A DNA stretch of 34,954 bases, taken from contig PEAL01000013.1 in the NCBI GenBank assembly GCA_002753725.1, forward strand, positions 1-34,954, read 5' to 3'. The position numbers and the translations under genes were made by a program. This document shows, piece by piece, positions 1-8,116 of the stretch. A model generated the notes under the pieces. The model saw only the letters and a list, made by a program, of their open reading frames with translations. It was not told the DNA's origin and made no database searches. The stretch comes from Deltaproteobacteria bacterium (GTDB lineage: Bacteria > Desulfobacterota > Desulfobacteria > Desulfobacterales > Magnetomoraceae). Every line of letters starts with the position of its first letter. Positions within the stretch are counted from its first letter, which is position 1.

Positions 1-171
1 TCCGGTTGCGGGTGCGTGTAACCCTGCAATCAAACGAAGTAACGTTGTTTTTCCACAGCCAGAGGGACCCAGAAGACAAAGAATTTGGCCATTGTCTAAG
101 CTCAGAGAAATATCCTGTAGAGTGCGCATATCGTAATGTTTGCTCAAATGATCAATTTTTAGCAAAGGCAT
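1..171 (-). CDS. ABC transporter ATP-binding protein, N-terminal fragment
   Basis: Reading the minus strand from an ATG at 171 gives 57 codons that run off the window edge in frame. The protein begins [14 protein letters not shown], has an aromatic A-loop Tyr (Y13), then a Walker A motif [10 protein letters not shown] at about residues 35-44 followed by LRLIAGL. This is the classic start of an ABC-type import or export ATPase that would bind ATP at the inner face of the membrane. The Walker B, signature motif and specificity-bearing part lie outside, so the substrate cannot be told. The following Uma2-like gene starts 1102 bases away on the same strand and is probably not functionally linked. 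High certainty for the family, none for the substrate. Confidence 0.88.
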   Translation of the reverse strand, partial: MPLLKIDHLSKHYDMRTLQDISLSLDNGQILCLLGPSGCGKTTLLRLIAGLHAPATG

Positions 172-211
172 AGTCACACAATTGTATATTTTATTGAACG
201 TTCATTATTTA

Positions 212-1273
212 CTAAAGATTTTGTAACTGTTTTTTGAGGTTTAGCAGTTCTTTTTCCATTCGTTCAGCTCTATCACGTTCAGCAACAGCTCTTTTATCAG
301 CTTCCTTAGCTTTTTTATCAGCTTCCTTAGCTTTTTTGTCAGCTTCCTTAGCTTTTTTATCAGCTTCCTTAGCTTTTTTATCAGCTTCCTTAGCTTTTTT
401 ATCAGCTTCCCCAGCTTTTTTTCGTTCAGCGTTAGCTATCTTATTAGCGCCTTCAGCCCTTTTACGTTCGGCCTCAGCTCTTTTACGTTCGGCCTCAGCT
501 CTTTTGTATTCTTGTTGATAATATAGTTGAACATACTTACGATAAACAGGGTCTTGTACAAGGTTTTGATCTGAAGGTCTGTTGTACAGATCGTCTTCTC
601 TAAATTGAAAGTGTTTAAGCACTTTGGATTTGATTACACCGCTGCGATTGGGTTTAAATTTTCGATAATGGCCGGTTGAATCAAGATAATAAAAGGCCGT
701 TTCATCTCCCAGGCGATCCAGGATGTAATATTCTCTAACCCCATATCGTTCATACTCATGTTTTTTAACCACAGTATCTCGTTCAATGGCTTTTTTATTG
801 GTGTCAGACAAAAATTCAAAGCAGATATCAAAGCACCCTTTATAGGATGTTTCCAAAGGGGGCATTTGAACAGGATTGTTTTTGTGTATAAATGCAAGAT
901 CAGGCTTACGAATGGTCGTTTTATTGCCCAAAACGAGTTTAAATCCAATTTCAAGACCGATCATCGTACCTTCTTTGAACGCTTCAAAATATTGTGATAT
1001 CAGTCTGAGAAACCAGGCATACAGATCATAACTTTCTCGATCAGCCACGGGCTTTTCCTCCAATTTACCATTGTTCCATTCCAATGCGACATCGGCAAGT
1101 TCGTAATATTGTGACCAATATTCTTCTTCTGATACGCGCATTCCATCGTATTCTTGTTTTGTTTCTAAGGGTAAGATTATTTTGGGGGGATGGTAATAAG
1201 CCGGTGAGCTGTCAAATAGATAGGGATAAACATCAGGTTGTTGTTTTTTTGGGGTATAAAGTCTCGCTTCCAT
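212..1273 (-). CDS. Uma2 family (DUF820) nuclease-fold protein with heptad-repeat C-terminal coiled coil
   Basis: 353 aa, start ATG at 1273 preceded by GGAGG with 5-nt spacing. Residues about 50-190 match the Uma2/DUF820 group of PD-(D/E)XK-like proteins. Visible candidate metal-site residues are D125 in KPDLAFI, E153 in CFEFLSD, and a Lys-rich helix around K170-K171 followed by the typical YERYGVREYYILD block. The family is very common in cyanobacteria and some filamentous or multicellular sulfate reducers; its biological role is not established. The C-terminal third (about 250-350) is almost entirely charged Ala/Lys/Glu heptads (RAEAERK, KKAKEAD), encoded by near-identical 21-bp repeats, and should form a long parallel coiled coil. 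That points to oligomerisation. It is long for the family because of this tail. No operon partner is evident. Confidence 0.85.
   Translation of the reverse strand: MEARLYTPKKQQPDVYPYLFDSSPAYYHPPKIILPLETKQEYDGMRVSEEEYWSQYYELADVALEWNNGKLEEKPVADRESYDLYAWFLRLISQYFEAFKEGTMIGLEIGFKLVLGNKTTIRKPDLAFIHKNNPVQMPPLETSYKGCFDICFEFLSDTNKKAIERDTVVKKHEYERYGVREYYILDRLGDETAFYYLDSTGHYRKFKPNRSGVIKSKVLKHFQFREDDLYNRPSDQNLVQDPVYRKYVQLYYQQEYKRAEAERKRAEAERKRAEGANKIANAERKKAGEADKKAKEADKKAKEADKKAKEADKKAKEADKKAKEADKRAVAERDRAERMEKELLNLKKQLQNL
296..421. repeat. In-frame 21-bp tandem repeat, six units
   Basis: Six contiguous 21-bp units (296-316, 317-337, 338-358, 359-379, 380-400, 401-421). The plus-strand unit begins atcagcttcc and ends in a T6 run; unit 3 has one A-to-G change and unit 6 has a two-base change. 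On the minus strand each unit encodes one K-A-K-E-A-D-K heptad of the Uma2-like protein, so changes in copy number would lengthen or shorten the coiled coil without breaking the frame. The near-identity at DNA level, including codon choice, implies recent expansion. Confidence 0.9.
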
Positions 1274-1345
1274 AGATACCTCCTTTTAAGGACCCCTGCT
1301 ATATGAATTTTTTACTGTTCAAAATTTGGGAGACAGTCTCGAACA

Positions 1346-1795
1346 TTATTCTTCGATGGTTTCCCACCACCGATCGTTTTCATCAACAGGATCAAAGTAT
1401 AGCGTCCGGCCATTAGAAAAAAAAAGTGGTACACGTCCCATTTCATCAGGTTCGTGCAAAAGTCGGTCACAAGTCATGATCAATCCTAACAAAAAACCAT
1501 GCTTTTTAAAACATTGCAAGCTGTATTGTGAACACGACGGATACATAGGGCATCGGTCTCCATCAAACACAGAAATATACCGTTGATAGAAACGCACAAA
1601 AAAAGAGGCTAACGATATGTCGTTTTCCTGATGATCAGCGTTACTTTTTTTTGATAAATTGTACTCGTCCTGGCAAAAGACTGTGGGTATAAAAACGAAC
1701 TGTGTAATGCTTACACCAATTCCCAACAGGACGAGTACCCAAAAAAGACGATCAGTTTCCAATAATAAACTCAATGCTTTCAATAATATTTTCAT
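1346..1795 (-). CDS. yidD: YidD-like membrane protein insertion efficiency factor (DUF37)
   Basis: 149 aa. Residues about 65-125 carry the YidD/DUF37 core: an FYQRYIS start, the Cys-rich YPSCSQYSLQCF block, then KHGFLLGLIM and a DRLLHEPD end. YidD proteins are thought to help the YidC/Sec insertase at the inner membrane. Here the core is preceded by a roughly 40-residue extension with a hydrophobic stretch at 18-40 (membrane anchor or signal) and followed by an unusual NGRTLYFDP tail. The chosen ATG overlaps the end of the upstream DUF2914 gene by 44 nt and has only a weak ribosome site, so the true start could be internal. The gene is not beside rnpA or yidC, its usual neighbours, which suggests a second, specialised copy. 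Confidence 0.8.
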   Translation of the reverse strand: MKILLKALSLLLETDRLFWVLVLLGIGVSITQFVFIPTVFCQDEYNLSKKSNADHQENDISLASFFVRFYQRYISVFDGDRCPMYPSCSQYSLQCFKKHGFLLGLIMTCDRLLHEPDEMGRVPLFFSNGRTLYFDPVDENDRWWETIEE

Positions 1796-2144
1796 CAGGT
1801 CCCAAAATCAGCACCTGCCAGTTTCCAACCATTGATGGTGGAATCGTTTTTGAGCTGTATGTTCGCCATTGTACCCCACCAATTTCAAGGGGGATACGCG
1901 CAATTTCAGCATTTTCATAAAACCACACATGAAATATCTGGGTGGGCGGTGCTGCAACGTTGACAATTTTGGAAAAACAAAATAATTTTCCCACGTATGC
2001 ATCAAAATTTGAATCCGCTTCAATCGGCTCCAAATCAATCACATCTTTGCAGATTTTAATTCTTTCAATCTCGATGGCAAAACTTTGTCCAACAAGTGCC
2101 ATTGTACATAAAAAAAAGGTCATCAGTAAAAGAAAACGCTTCAT
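1752..2144 (-). CDS. Secreted DUF2914 domain protein
   Basis: 130 aa when started at ATG 2144, which has GGAG eight bases upstream; an ATG 36 nt further upstream has no such site. Residues 1-23 form a signal peptide (KR, then a hydrophobic run, ending QSFA). The mature part matches DUF2914: an early Cys (IKICKDV), LFCFSKI, HVWFYENAE, WRTYSSKTI and a closing GNWQVLILGPD. Proteins with this domain are small periplasmic or outer-surface beta proteins of unknown biochemical role. It is translationally coupled to, or at least overlaps, the yidD-like gene downstream, so the two are probably co-expressed. The upstream 297 bases form a divergent spacer with the GTPase gene. Confidence 0.75.
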   Translation of the reverse strand: MKRFLLLMTFFLCTMALVGQSFAIEIERIKICKDVIDLEPIEADSNFDAYVGKLFCFSKIVNVAAPPTQIFHVWFYENAEIARIPLEIGGVQWRTYSSKTIPPSMVGNWQVLILGPDENIIESIEFIIGN

Positions 2145-2441
2145 TGTTAAACTCCATTGATTATTATGGTTAGTCATCAAACAAATAAATATTGAATGTC
2201 ATGTAAATCGTAACAATCCCTGCTTGTCAAGTTTTAATTCTGTTGAAGATTATCCGGGTCGAATAAAAACACTCGTATTTTGGTACCTTACGTATATGGC
2301 AACGTTCATCAAAATTTGTCCCCCATTCCGTAATCATTAAAGATGCATTGATATAATGATCGAATATGTCTTCCTCTGATCCTAAATATATAGATGTGTT
2401 TTCTGTTCCTAAACACCAAACAATGTGATATTATCTTGAAC

Positions 2442-4061
2442 ATGTCATCCCAACTATTAAAAAACAATTTAACGACCATCAGAACCTGGGCTCAACAAAA
2501 TGTTATTTTGAGTACACCGGAAAAAGTCAATTTTTTACATTGGTGTGATCAATTGGATGCAACATTGGATCAAGCCTTGCGAGCCCCATTGAAAATTGGT
2601 CTTTTAGGCGGCACAGGAGTCGGGAAATCGAGCATTATCAATCGGCTGGCAGGAAAAGAAATATCTGTTGCACATAACGAAAGACCCTATACTGATAAGG
2701 TTATTGTTTACCATCACAACGATTTAGACGCCATGCTCATGGACAATCTACCGCTGGCAATTATTCATAAGCATGACCGGCAGGATATTTCGCATTTGAT
2801 TCTTTACGATTTTCCGGATTATGATAGCCTGATGCATGAGCATCGTGAAATGGTTCAACAGTATTCTTGTGGACTGGATATCATTGTATGGGTTGCATCT
2901 CCGGAAAAATATGCCGATCAGGCCATGATCCAAATCATGCCGACATTGTTGCAATCGTCCAAAAATTATTGCTTTGTTTTAAATAAAATTGACCAATTGT
3001 CTCCCGAAGATACTGCTCAAATTATCGGTCATTGGAACATGTTGCTGAGCCAATCTGACATTTCAGATGCACCAATATTTGCAGTATCAACATTATTGAT
3101 GGATGATCACCAGAATGACAGCTTTGAACCTTTCAGAAAATGGATTTTCAAAAAAAGAAAAGAGCATGAAATCATTGCCATCACACAATCCAATATTGAA
3201 AATCAAATCAACCAAAAAACACAGCAGTTGTGTCAACAGATCAATGGTCAGGCCATTACTGATGTCCGTAATAAACTGGATAAAATTAACAGCGAACTCA
3301 ATACGTTTGAAAAAAACAGACAAAATGATATCCTGGAAATATTAACTCCTGATGCACATTCCGCCATTCATGGCTATCTGGCGCAACAGACCCAATTCCT
3401 ATGGCCAGTTGGAGTGGCCTTTGCTTTGGTCAGACGTCTGAAAAAAATTTCGGTTTCAAACACTCAAAAAGCAATTTCCCAGAAGGTTCCAGAAATGTTT
3501 CTGATGAGTACAGATCGTCACATTCATCTTCTCCAGCAACATACGGCCATTTCAGAGAATAACATTTCTTTATCAACGGCCTATCAAGATTTTATCAATC
3601 GATACCAGGACCCCAATCAAATTGCTCCTTTTCTTGGAAAAATGAGCCCATTGCAAACCTTTTTCTTTGTAATGAAGCAATGGCTTGGCCTGTCCATTCC
3701 TGTCATCCTTTTTGTTTTATATCTGGGGGGGGTATCAAATTGGGATATTTCCACTGACACAATAGCGTTGAGAAATATTCTACCATTTTTATTTAAAGTG
3801 ATCATCCGATTGTTTCATCCTGAAGGATTGATTGCCTTAGTCAGTTTACTGTTCATTGAACTATTCCTTTGCTTACAACTGGCTTCGGCCTGGTATAAAC
3901 GGATGGATCGTAAAGCGAACATGTTGTATTCAGGTTTGAGCCGTCAGGTATCAAAACAATTAATGGCATCGTTGCTTGAAAGTTTGCAACCGTTAGAGGA
4001 TTGGTCTAAACAAGCCCAAAGGGATTGCCAGGCACTTTATCACTTCTCAAAAGTTGGATGA
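2442..4061 (+). CDS. Membrane-anchored dynamin/Era-like GTPase
   Basis: 539 aa from ATG 2442; an in-frame ATG at 2394 would add a cysteine-rich leader without a ribosome site, so I prefer 2442. The G domain shows G1 GGTGVGKSS (56-64), a G2 candidate T84 in RPYTDK, G3 DFPDYD (123-128) and G4 NKID (181-184). The G3 motif is DxPD rather than DxPG. The rest is helical, with two membrane segments at about 416-432 and 462-484 and a short cytosolic tail. This layout suits a TM-tethered GTPase acting at the inner membrane. It sits 146 bases upstream of the partner-switching genes on the same strand, and the distal OmpA-like protein carries a longin/roadblock-like region, a fold that often pairs with small GTPases. 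Function beyond GTP binding is unknown. Confidence 0.75.
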   Translation: MSSQLLKNNLTTIRTWAQQNVILSTPEKVNFLHWCDQLDATLDQALRAPLKIGLLGGTGVGKSSIINRLAGKEISVAHNERPYTDKVIVYHHNDLDAMLMDNLPLAIIHKHDRQDISHLILYDFPDYDSLMHEHREMVQQYSCGLDIIVWVASPEKYADQAMIQIMPTLLQSSKNYCFVLNKIDQLSPEDTAQIIGHWNMLLSQSDISDAPIFAVSTLLMDDHQNDSFEPFRKWIFKKRKEHEIIAITQSNIENQINQKTQQLCQQINGQAITDVRNKLDKINSELNTFEKNRQNDILEILTPDAHSAIHGYLAQQTQFLWPVGVAFALVRRLKKISVSNTQKAISQKVPEMFLMSTDRHIHLLQQHTAISENNISLSTAYQDFINRYQDPNQIAPFLGKMSPLQTFFFVMKQWLGLSIPVILFVLYLGGVSNWDISTDTIALRNILPFLFKVIIRLFHPEGLIALVSLLFIELFLCLQLASAWYKRMDRKANMLYSGLSRQVSKQLMASLLESLQPLEDWSKQAQRDCQALYHFSKVG

Positions 4062-4207
4062 TACACGGTTTAAATGGATACGTTAATGGCTCAGTATTCT
4101 TCAAAAAAAATCTTGAGTAATGAAAGTAAGTATGCAATATTGAGATCGTTTTATGCGGAGCAAACATTCATTATAAACGATGCATTGGTTAGGATTGAAA
4201 TACTCAT

Positions 4208-5341
4208 ATGTTAGAACAAAAGAAAGACCTCACAAAAATTTTGATTGTTGATGACACCCCTGTGATGCTCACAGTCCTTCAAAAATTTCTCGAAATGGAG
4301 GGATATTGTGTGCTTCCAGCATCTAGTGGACCGGATGCTCGTGCTATTGCAGAAAAAGAAACGCCTGATTTGATACTTCTGGATATCATGATGCCGGGTG
4401 AAAGTGGATTGGAAACATGTGAACAGCTCAAACAAAATTCAATAACCGCTGATATCCCAGTTATTTTCATTTCAGCCGTTACAGATATTGAAAGTAAGGT
4501 GAAAGGATTTGCAATTGGTGCTGTTGATTATATTACCAAACCTTTTGAAAAACAGGAAGTTCTTGCAAGAGTTCGTATTCATTTAAAATTAAGATATGCT
4601 TATGAAACGATCATCAGAGTACAGGCCGACAAATTACGTCAGGTGAAAGAAGCCCAGGAAGCGATTCTGGTTAAACCTGAAGATCTTCCAGATGCCCAGT
4701 TTGGTGTATACTTCAAGCCGATATATGAAGCTGGTGGCGATTTTTATGATGTTATGCAACTCAGTGAGCGAATTTTCTGTTTTTTTGTTTCTGATGTCAG
4801 TGGTCATGACCTTAAAAGTTCGTATTTAACCTCTGCATTAAAAGCACTTTTAACACAACATGCCAGCATTACAAACAAGCCTGAAGAAACAATGAGAACC
4901 ATGAATCGGGTGTTGACAGCTATCGCTCCTGATGGGAAATATCTAACAGCCTGTTATTGTTTTCTTAATCGACATCAATCCCGATTGACCATTATCAATG
5001 CAGGCCATCCCCCAATTATTTATGTCAATAAAAAAGATCTTCACTATGAAGCGCATGAAGGTGAAGGGGATATTCTTGGTGCCTTTCAGAATGTTTTTTT
5101 TAAGCCCCTTGAGCTGAAAGTTGCAAAAGGCGACCGATTCTTTCTTTATTCCGATGGCTTTATTGAAGGCTTTGGCGATCTTCGTAAATCCAGAAAAGAA
5201 GGCATTGAAATTCTTGGTAAACTGTGTGTTGAAAATTTTGATTTACCCATTGATGAAGCCGTTCAAAAAATTCAACATGCTTTGTTTGATCAACAACAAG
5301 AGCAGGAAGACGATTTACTATTGCTTGGAGTGGAGGTATAA
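4208..5341 (+). CDS. Response regulator with PP2C-type (RsbU/SpoIIE) phosphatase domain
   Basis: 377 aa. The receiver domain covers about 10-130 with acidic pocket D15/D16, phospho-acceptor D59 (LLDIMMPG), S89 and K111 (TKPF). After a helical linker, the PP2C/SpoIIE domain covers about 160-377 with metal ligands in GGDFYD (D178, D181) and SDVSGHD (D196), then NAGHPP, YSDGFIE and the terminal EDDLLLLGVEV. The likely reaction is removal of phosphate from a serine on a STAS protein, switched by phosphorylation of the receiver. The cognate kinase-like (5343) and STAS (5846) genes follow directly, the first only one base after the stop. This is the output end of a two-component or HPt relay feeding a partner switch. 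The ribosome site is weak. Confidence 0.93.
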   Translation: MLEQKKDLTKILIVDDTPVMLTVLQKFLEMEGYCVLPASSGPDARAIAEKETPDLILLDIMMPGESGLETCEQLKQNSITADIPVIFISAVTDIESKVKGFAIGAVDYITKPFEKQEVLARVRIHLKLRYAYETIIRVQADKLRQVKEAQEAILVKPEDLPDAQFGVYFKPIYEAGGDFYDVMQLSERIFCFFVSDVSGHDLKSSYLTSALKALLTQHASITNKPEETMRTMNRVLTAIAPDGKYLTACYCFLNRHQSRLTIINAGHPPIIYVNKKDLHYEAHEGEGDILGAFQNVFFKPLELKVAKGDRFFLYSDGFIEGFGDLRKSRKEGIEILGKLCVENFDLPIDEAVQKIQHALFDQQQEQEDDLLLLGVEV

Positions 5342-5342
5342 G

Positions 5343-5768
5343 ATGTTTGACATTCAAAAAAGTGCAAAAATTTTAAAGATGACCTTTTCTTCCGCACTTC
5401 AAAATATTGATCGAGCGGCAGATGAGTTGAGAATTTTTCTGACAGGTATTGGTAAAAAATCCCAGGCATTTCACCCATTACTCATTACCAGAGAAGCGTT
5501 GATCAATGCAATCACTCATGGTAATCATTGCGATGAAAAAAAAAGCGTTTCCATGTCGATAGTGTATCAACCCGAACAACTTGAAATAGATGTTACGGAT
5601 GAAGGCAAGGGCTTTTCATGGGATGCAACCATGAGTAAAGAGTGTGATGATACACAAGACCACGGCCGTGGTCTTCAAATCATGAAACTTTACAGTCAAC
5701 AGATTCAATATAATTCAAAAGGTAATCAGGTCAAACTGACCATTAAATTTCCTGAAAAAAAAGAATAA
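5343..5768 (+). CDS. RsbW/SpoIIAB-like serine kinase (HATPase_c anti-sigma family)
   Basis: 141 aa from ATG 5343, placed by GGAGG six bases upstream that overlaps the end of the phosphatase gene; the longer in-frame reading overlaps that gene and is not used. GHKL ATP-site motifs are all present: N-box REALINAITHGN, G1 DEGKGF and G2 GRGLQIM. Proteins of this family phosphorylate a serine of a STAS antagonist and, when unphosphorylated antagonist is absent, hold a partner such as a sigma factor. No sigma factor is encoded nearby, so the held partner is unknown and could be a non-sigma effector. The gene is tightly coupled to the PP2C gene before it and the STAS gene after it. Confidence 0.9.
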   Translation: MFDIQKSAKILKMTFSSALQNIDRAADELRIFLTGIGKKSQAFHPLLITREALINAITHGNHCDEKKSVSMSIVYQPEQLEIDVTDEGKGFSWDATMSKECDDTQDHGRGLQIMKLYSQQIQYNSKGNQVKLTIKFPEKKE

Positions 5769-5845
5769 TATAAATTGAAATAATGTATCAAATATGGATA
5801 CATAACAGACAAAGAAAAACATTATTTTCAAAGGAGAAATCAACA

Positions 5846-6133
5846 ATGAGTAAAAAAACAATTGCACCCAGAAAAGATATTGTCGCATCAATGGTTGCTG
5901 ATTTTAAAAAAGAACTTCAAAATATGATCGTTGAAGAAGGGATTACCGAACTTGAAATTGATTTATCAGGAGTGGAAATGGTAGATTCTGTTGGTTTGGG
6001 GGCATTTATCGCCACGCATAATACCTTATCGCAAAAGAATGGTAAGCTGACAGTTATTCATGCAACAGAAGATATTTTCAGTCTGTTTAAAACAATGCGT
6101 CTGGATCAACATTTTGAGATTCATCAAGGATAA
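5846..6133 (+). CDS. STAS-domain anti-sigma factor antagonist (RsbV/SpoIIAA-like)
   Basis: 95 aa from ATG 5846, chosen because AAGGAG lies 10 bases upstream. The whole protein is one STAS domain: LEIDLSGVEMVDSVGLGAFI includes the expected phospho-acceptor S48, followed by KNGKLTVIHA and a FKTMRLDQHFEI end. By family precedent it is phosphorylated at S48 by the RsbW-like protein just upstream and dephosphorylated by the REC-PP2C protein. Its free form would release whatever the kinase-like protein is sequestering. The next gene starts 4 nt after its stop, which puts the CheA-like protein in the same transcript. Confidence 0.92.
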   Translation: MSKKTIAPRKDIVASMVADFKKELQNMIVEEGITELEIDLSGVEMVDSVGLGAFIATHNTLSQKNGKLTVIHATEDIFSLFKTMRLDQHFEIHQG

Positions 6134-6137
6134 GCTT

Positions 6138-8021
6138 ATGATGATTGACGCTGACACCCTGAATACATATTTCGAAGAATCCAATTGTTCTTTGAAAGAC
6201 ATTGAAAAAGACCTGATCACCCTTGAAGATATGGGGGCGAAAATTGATATTCCCTTTGCAGGGGAGATCTTTCGCTCAATGCATGCCATAAAGAGTGGTG
6301 CAAGTATTTTGGGCCTTTCTAAAATCAAAGAATTGTCCCAAAAACTTGAAAATATATTGGGGTTGATTTGTAATGAAAAACTTGTTCCAAACCCTGAAGT
6401 CATCAATCTTCTCTTACAAGGGTGTGACCGCCTTTTGCAATTGACCCGGCAACAGTACACACAAAAAGAAATTGATATTGATGAACAATCGGTCATGTTA
6501 ACAGGCTTGACGTCAGCGGTTCTTCCTGATGATAAAAAAGATTCAGTGACTCACATTCGAAACATCCCATTGCCTGATGGGCGCCATGCTTTTCAAATAC
6601 CTGAATTTAATATTCAGCAGGCTTTGGATCAAGGCAAAACGGTTTATATTCTGGAGTACGATCTTATACGGGATGTTCAGGAAAAAAACGATACGCCGTT
6701 GAACATGGTCCGATTTGTTCAACAGCATGGTGAAATGATCGATAGTCTCCTGGATATCAAAAGCGTTGGGACCCTTGAAGAAAATATATCTCTTCCTGGC
6801 ATACCCTACTTTATTCTTCTTGCCTCATCACTCACGCATGAACAATTGGTCACTGCATTGAACATATCCCCCCATAAGGTCTATGAACTGAAAAATGAAT
6901 TTGATGACCTTGTAAATCCTCAAAACAATAAATGCCTAAAAAAACACTGTTTTCAGAACAATTCGATCCAAAAACAAGAATGCCCGCTATCGCTTCTTAA
7001 CCAGGAGCAGTTGGAACGGTTCAGCGGTTTGGCCAGTGAACTAAATTTTGCGTATGATTATTTGCTCAACACCAATATGGCAGAAGACCCTATTAAAGAC
7101 ATTGCTATCAATCGCATCAAAGTTGTTTTAACAGATTTTCAAGCTCTTGTTGATGCCGGCCAAAAAACACCTGTCTCAAAAGGTTCTTTGGAATTGATTC
7201 GCAATATTCGTGACTATGGTTTTCAATCCGGAAATAAAGCAAGGATTAATTGTAGTGGTGAGGACATTCTTATGGATCGCCGGATTCTGCGTCAATTAGT
7301 TGATGCGTTGACAGGATCGATTATCAAGATGATTCTCTTCTTTTCACGTATTCGTGAAAACAGCGGACAGAAAAAAGCTATCACTCAATTTACCCTGACC
7401 ATCGTTGAAAATGAACAAAATGTAATCTTAGAACTTTTTTCTCCTGATAGAATGCCCATCCCAGAAAATTCGTTTTTAGATATCCACTTGGAACAGAACC
7501 AATTGAATTCAATAAATTCGGAATTACAACAAAATCAGCAGCCTGAAAAAGGTATTGTTTTAACCTTTACCCTACCGCGTACGTTTACAATTCTGAATGG
7601 ATACCCTGTAGAAATTGACCATCAAACCTATATCATTCCAAGAATAAATGTACTGGGATATTCTTTGAGATCAGAACTTTCTGAAAATACTGATTTGCGC
7701 CAGACCGGTGACCATATGATAATTTTATATGAAAATCAGTGGATTCCAATTATTTCTATTTATAGGGAAGCATCTCAACATACTATCAATGCTGTTTTAC
7801 ATCGAAACGTCTTTGTCTTTTGTCACATTGGGACTCAACGTTTTGGCCTGGCTGTTGATAAAGCTGAAGAATCTGAAACAGATGCGGTTCTCCAGCCATT
7901 GAGCAGGCATCTGAGTTCAAATCCAACACTTGTGGGTACATGTCTTTTGAAAGATGGCGACATTGCGTTTGTTCCTGATATGGGATATTTTGCGTATCAA
8001 GCGATGTTAACCAAATGTTAA
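6138..8021 (+). CDS. CheA-like protein with HPt and CheW domains but no recognisable ATPase site
   Basis: 627 aa from ATG 6138, with AAGGA seven bases upstream. N-terminal HPt domain about 1-110, phospho-acceptor H49 in MHAIKSGASILGL. A middle region around 150-260 resembles the linker or P2-like part of deltaproteobacterial CheA proteins. Around 370-475, where the HATPase domain should be, the N-box NxxDHG and the DDGxG and GxGxG loops are missing: I see VDALTGSIIKM and ELFSPDRMP instead. The C-terminal 490-627 is a CheW-type domain (YIIPRINVLGY, RFGLAVDKAEES, VGTCLLKDGDIAFVPD). The protein therefore probably acts as a phosphotransfer scaffold fed by another kinase, possibly the REC-kinase at 9497. 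It is followed by a terminator. Confidence 0.85.
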   Translation: MMIDADTLNTYFEESNCSLKDIEKDLITLEDMGAKIDIPFAGEIFRSMHAIKSGASILGLSKIKELSQKLENILGLICNEKLVPNPEVINLLLQGCDRLLQLTRQQYTQKEIDIDEQSVMLTGLTSAVLPDDKKDSVTHIRNIPLPDGRHAFQIPEFNIQQALDQGKTVYILEYDLIRDVQEKNDTPLNMVRFVQQHGEMIDSLLDIKSVGTLEENISLPGIPYFILLASSLTHEQLVTALNISPHKVYELKNEFDDLVNPQNNKCLKKHCFQNNSIQKQECPLSLLNQEQLERFSGLASELNFAYDYLLNTNMAEDPIKDIAINRIKVVLTDFQALVDAGQKTPVSKGSLELIRNIRDYGFQSGNKARINCSGEDILMDRRILRQLVDALTGSIIKMILFFSRIRENSGQKKAITQFTLTIVENEQNVILELFSPDRMPIPENSFLDIHLEQNQLNSINSELQQNQQPEKGIVLTFTLPRTFTILNGYPVEIDHQTYIIPRINVLGYSLRSELSENTDLRQTGDHMIILYENQWIPIISIYREASQHTINAVLHRNVFVFCHIGTQRFGLAVDKAEESETDAVLQPLSRHLSSNPTLVGTCLLKDGDIAFVPDMGYFAYQAMLTKC

Positions 8022-8049
8022 ATTTTATTTATATTTAAACGTTTCGCTC

Positions 8050-8080
8050 AGCAGGTCCATGCCTGCTTTTTATTTTTTTA
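8050..8080 (+). terminator. Rho-independent terminator after the CheA-like gene
   Basis: Stem AGCAGG (8050-8055), six-base loop, CCTGCT (8062-8067), then a T-rich tract through 8080. It lies 29 bases beyond the stop of the CheA-like gene and before cheW, so it splits the plus-strand cluster into at least two transcripts or attenuates the distal one. Confidence 0.8.
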
Positions 8081-8106
8081 TTAATTATTGATCAATCGTT
8101 CAATAT

Positions 8107-8111
8107 GGAGG
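8107..8111 (+). promoter_or_regulatory. Ribosome binding site fixing a GTG start for cheW
   Basis: A perfect GGAGG lies five bases before GTG 8117. An in-frame ATG at 8105 overlaps this site and has no ribosome site of its own, so translation most likely starts at the GTG. Confidence 0.65.
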
Positions 8112-8116
8112 TTGGT

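Noticed and set aside
296..421. CRISPR-like array
   Set aside because: The 21-bp units are contiguous with no spacers and encode coiled-coil heptads.
234..518. 94-codon plus-strand ORF made of repeated LSASLAF units
   Set aside because: It is the antisense shadow of the 21-bp repeats in the Uma2-like gene; repetitive frames stay open on both strands and it has no ribosome site.
2300..2441. TATAAT at 2352-2357 as promoter of the GTPase gene
   Set aside because: No acceptable -35 at 16-18 nt spacing; it could still be used but cannot be supported by eye.
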